From positions 1 to 6,424 of the forward strand of contig CAZXYF010000185.1 in NCBI GenBank assembly GCA_964644705.1: 6,424 nucleotides of DNA, read 5' to 3'. The translations under genes were made by a program, and so were the position numbers. The stretch's first letter is position 1; the number at the start of each line of letters is the position of its first letter. The notes beneath the pieces are model-generated. The model had not been told where the DNA came from. It ran no database searches and saw only the letters and a program-made list of their open reading frames with translations. Below, one piece after another: positions 6,363 through 6,424 of the stretch. Origin of the DNA: CAZXYF01 sp964644705. Lineage in GTDB: Bacteria; Planctomycetota; Brocadiia; SM23-32.

Positions 6363-6424
6363 TCTCTGCATGCAATTCATTAGTGGGGCATATACGGGAT
6401 AAGTTCAAAAAATAGTGCGTTTTT

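Noticed and set aside
6285..6380. Longer start of the DksA-like gene at 6380
   Set aside because: The added residues are not family-like and the ATG at 6284 has an ideal AGGAGGTG site.
6300..6424. A sigma70 promoter for the DksA-like gene
   Set aside because: Several weak hexamers (TTGAAC, TATATG, TATCAG, TTTACC) exist on the minus strand, but none pair at 16-18 nt spacing with good matches.

Overview
This is a 6.4 kb chromosomal window from a Gram-negative-type bacterium. Two products carry N-terminal export or anchor sequences, and one of them is a periplasmic-sensing hybrid histidine kinase. Ribosome-binding sites are purine-rich and base composition is moderate. The deoxyhypusine-synthase-like gene and the REP-like hairpin at the left edge would fit a PVC-group lineage (Kiritimatiellota or Planctomycetota type) or a deltaproteobacterial relative. 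That placement is an impression from memory, not a demonstrated result. I see no rRNA, tRNA, CRISPR array, insertion sequence or transposase.

Layout: (1) Bases 1-216 are non-coding, with a small GC-rich hairpin. (2) 217-1251 (+) encodes an exported, lysine-rich thioredoxin-fold protein with a CGWC site and C-terminal TPR-like helices. (3) 1252-1419 is a spacer with a good sigma70-type promoter (1311-1339) and two adjoining small hairpins in the leader. (4) 1420-4521 (+) encodes a 1033-residue hybrid histidine kinase: periplasmic ABC_sub_bind sensor, TM, PAS, PAS, HisKA, HATPase and REC. (5) 4518-5627 (-) encodes a 369-residue protein that I read as a divergent deoxyhypusine-synthase-fold enzyme. 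It converges on the kinase gene and the two stop codons interlock. (6) 5628-5774 holds its promoter and a 9-bp-stem terminator. (7) 5775-6284 (-) encodes a DksA/TraR-family C4 zinc-finger protein with an extended tail. (8) 6285-6424 is its upstream region, with a perfect 7-bp inverted repeat.

The four genes do not form one operon. The two left genes read rightward, each with its own leader. The two right genes read leftward and are separated by a terminator and a promoter. No ABC permease, HPt protein, separate response regulator, DsbD-like reductant or eIF5A-like substrate is encoded here, so partners of all four proteins must lie elsewhere. The most interesting item is the deoxyhypusine-synthase-like gene. 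Its fold motifs and a candidate catalytic lysine are visible, but several polyamine-binding positions of the eukaryotic enzyme appear changed, so its reaction is probably different.
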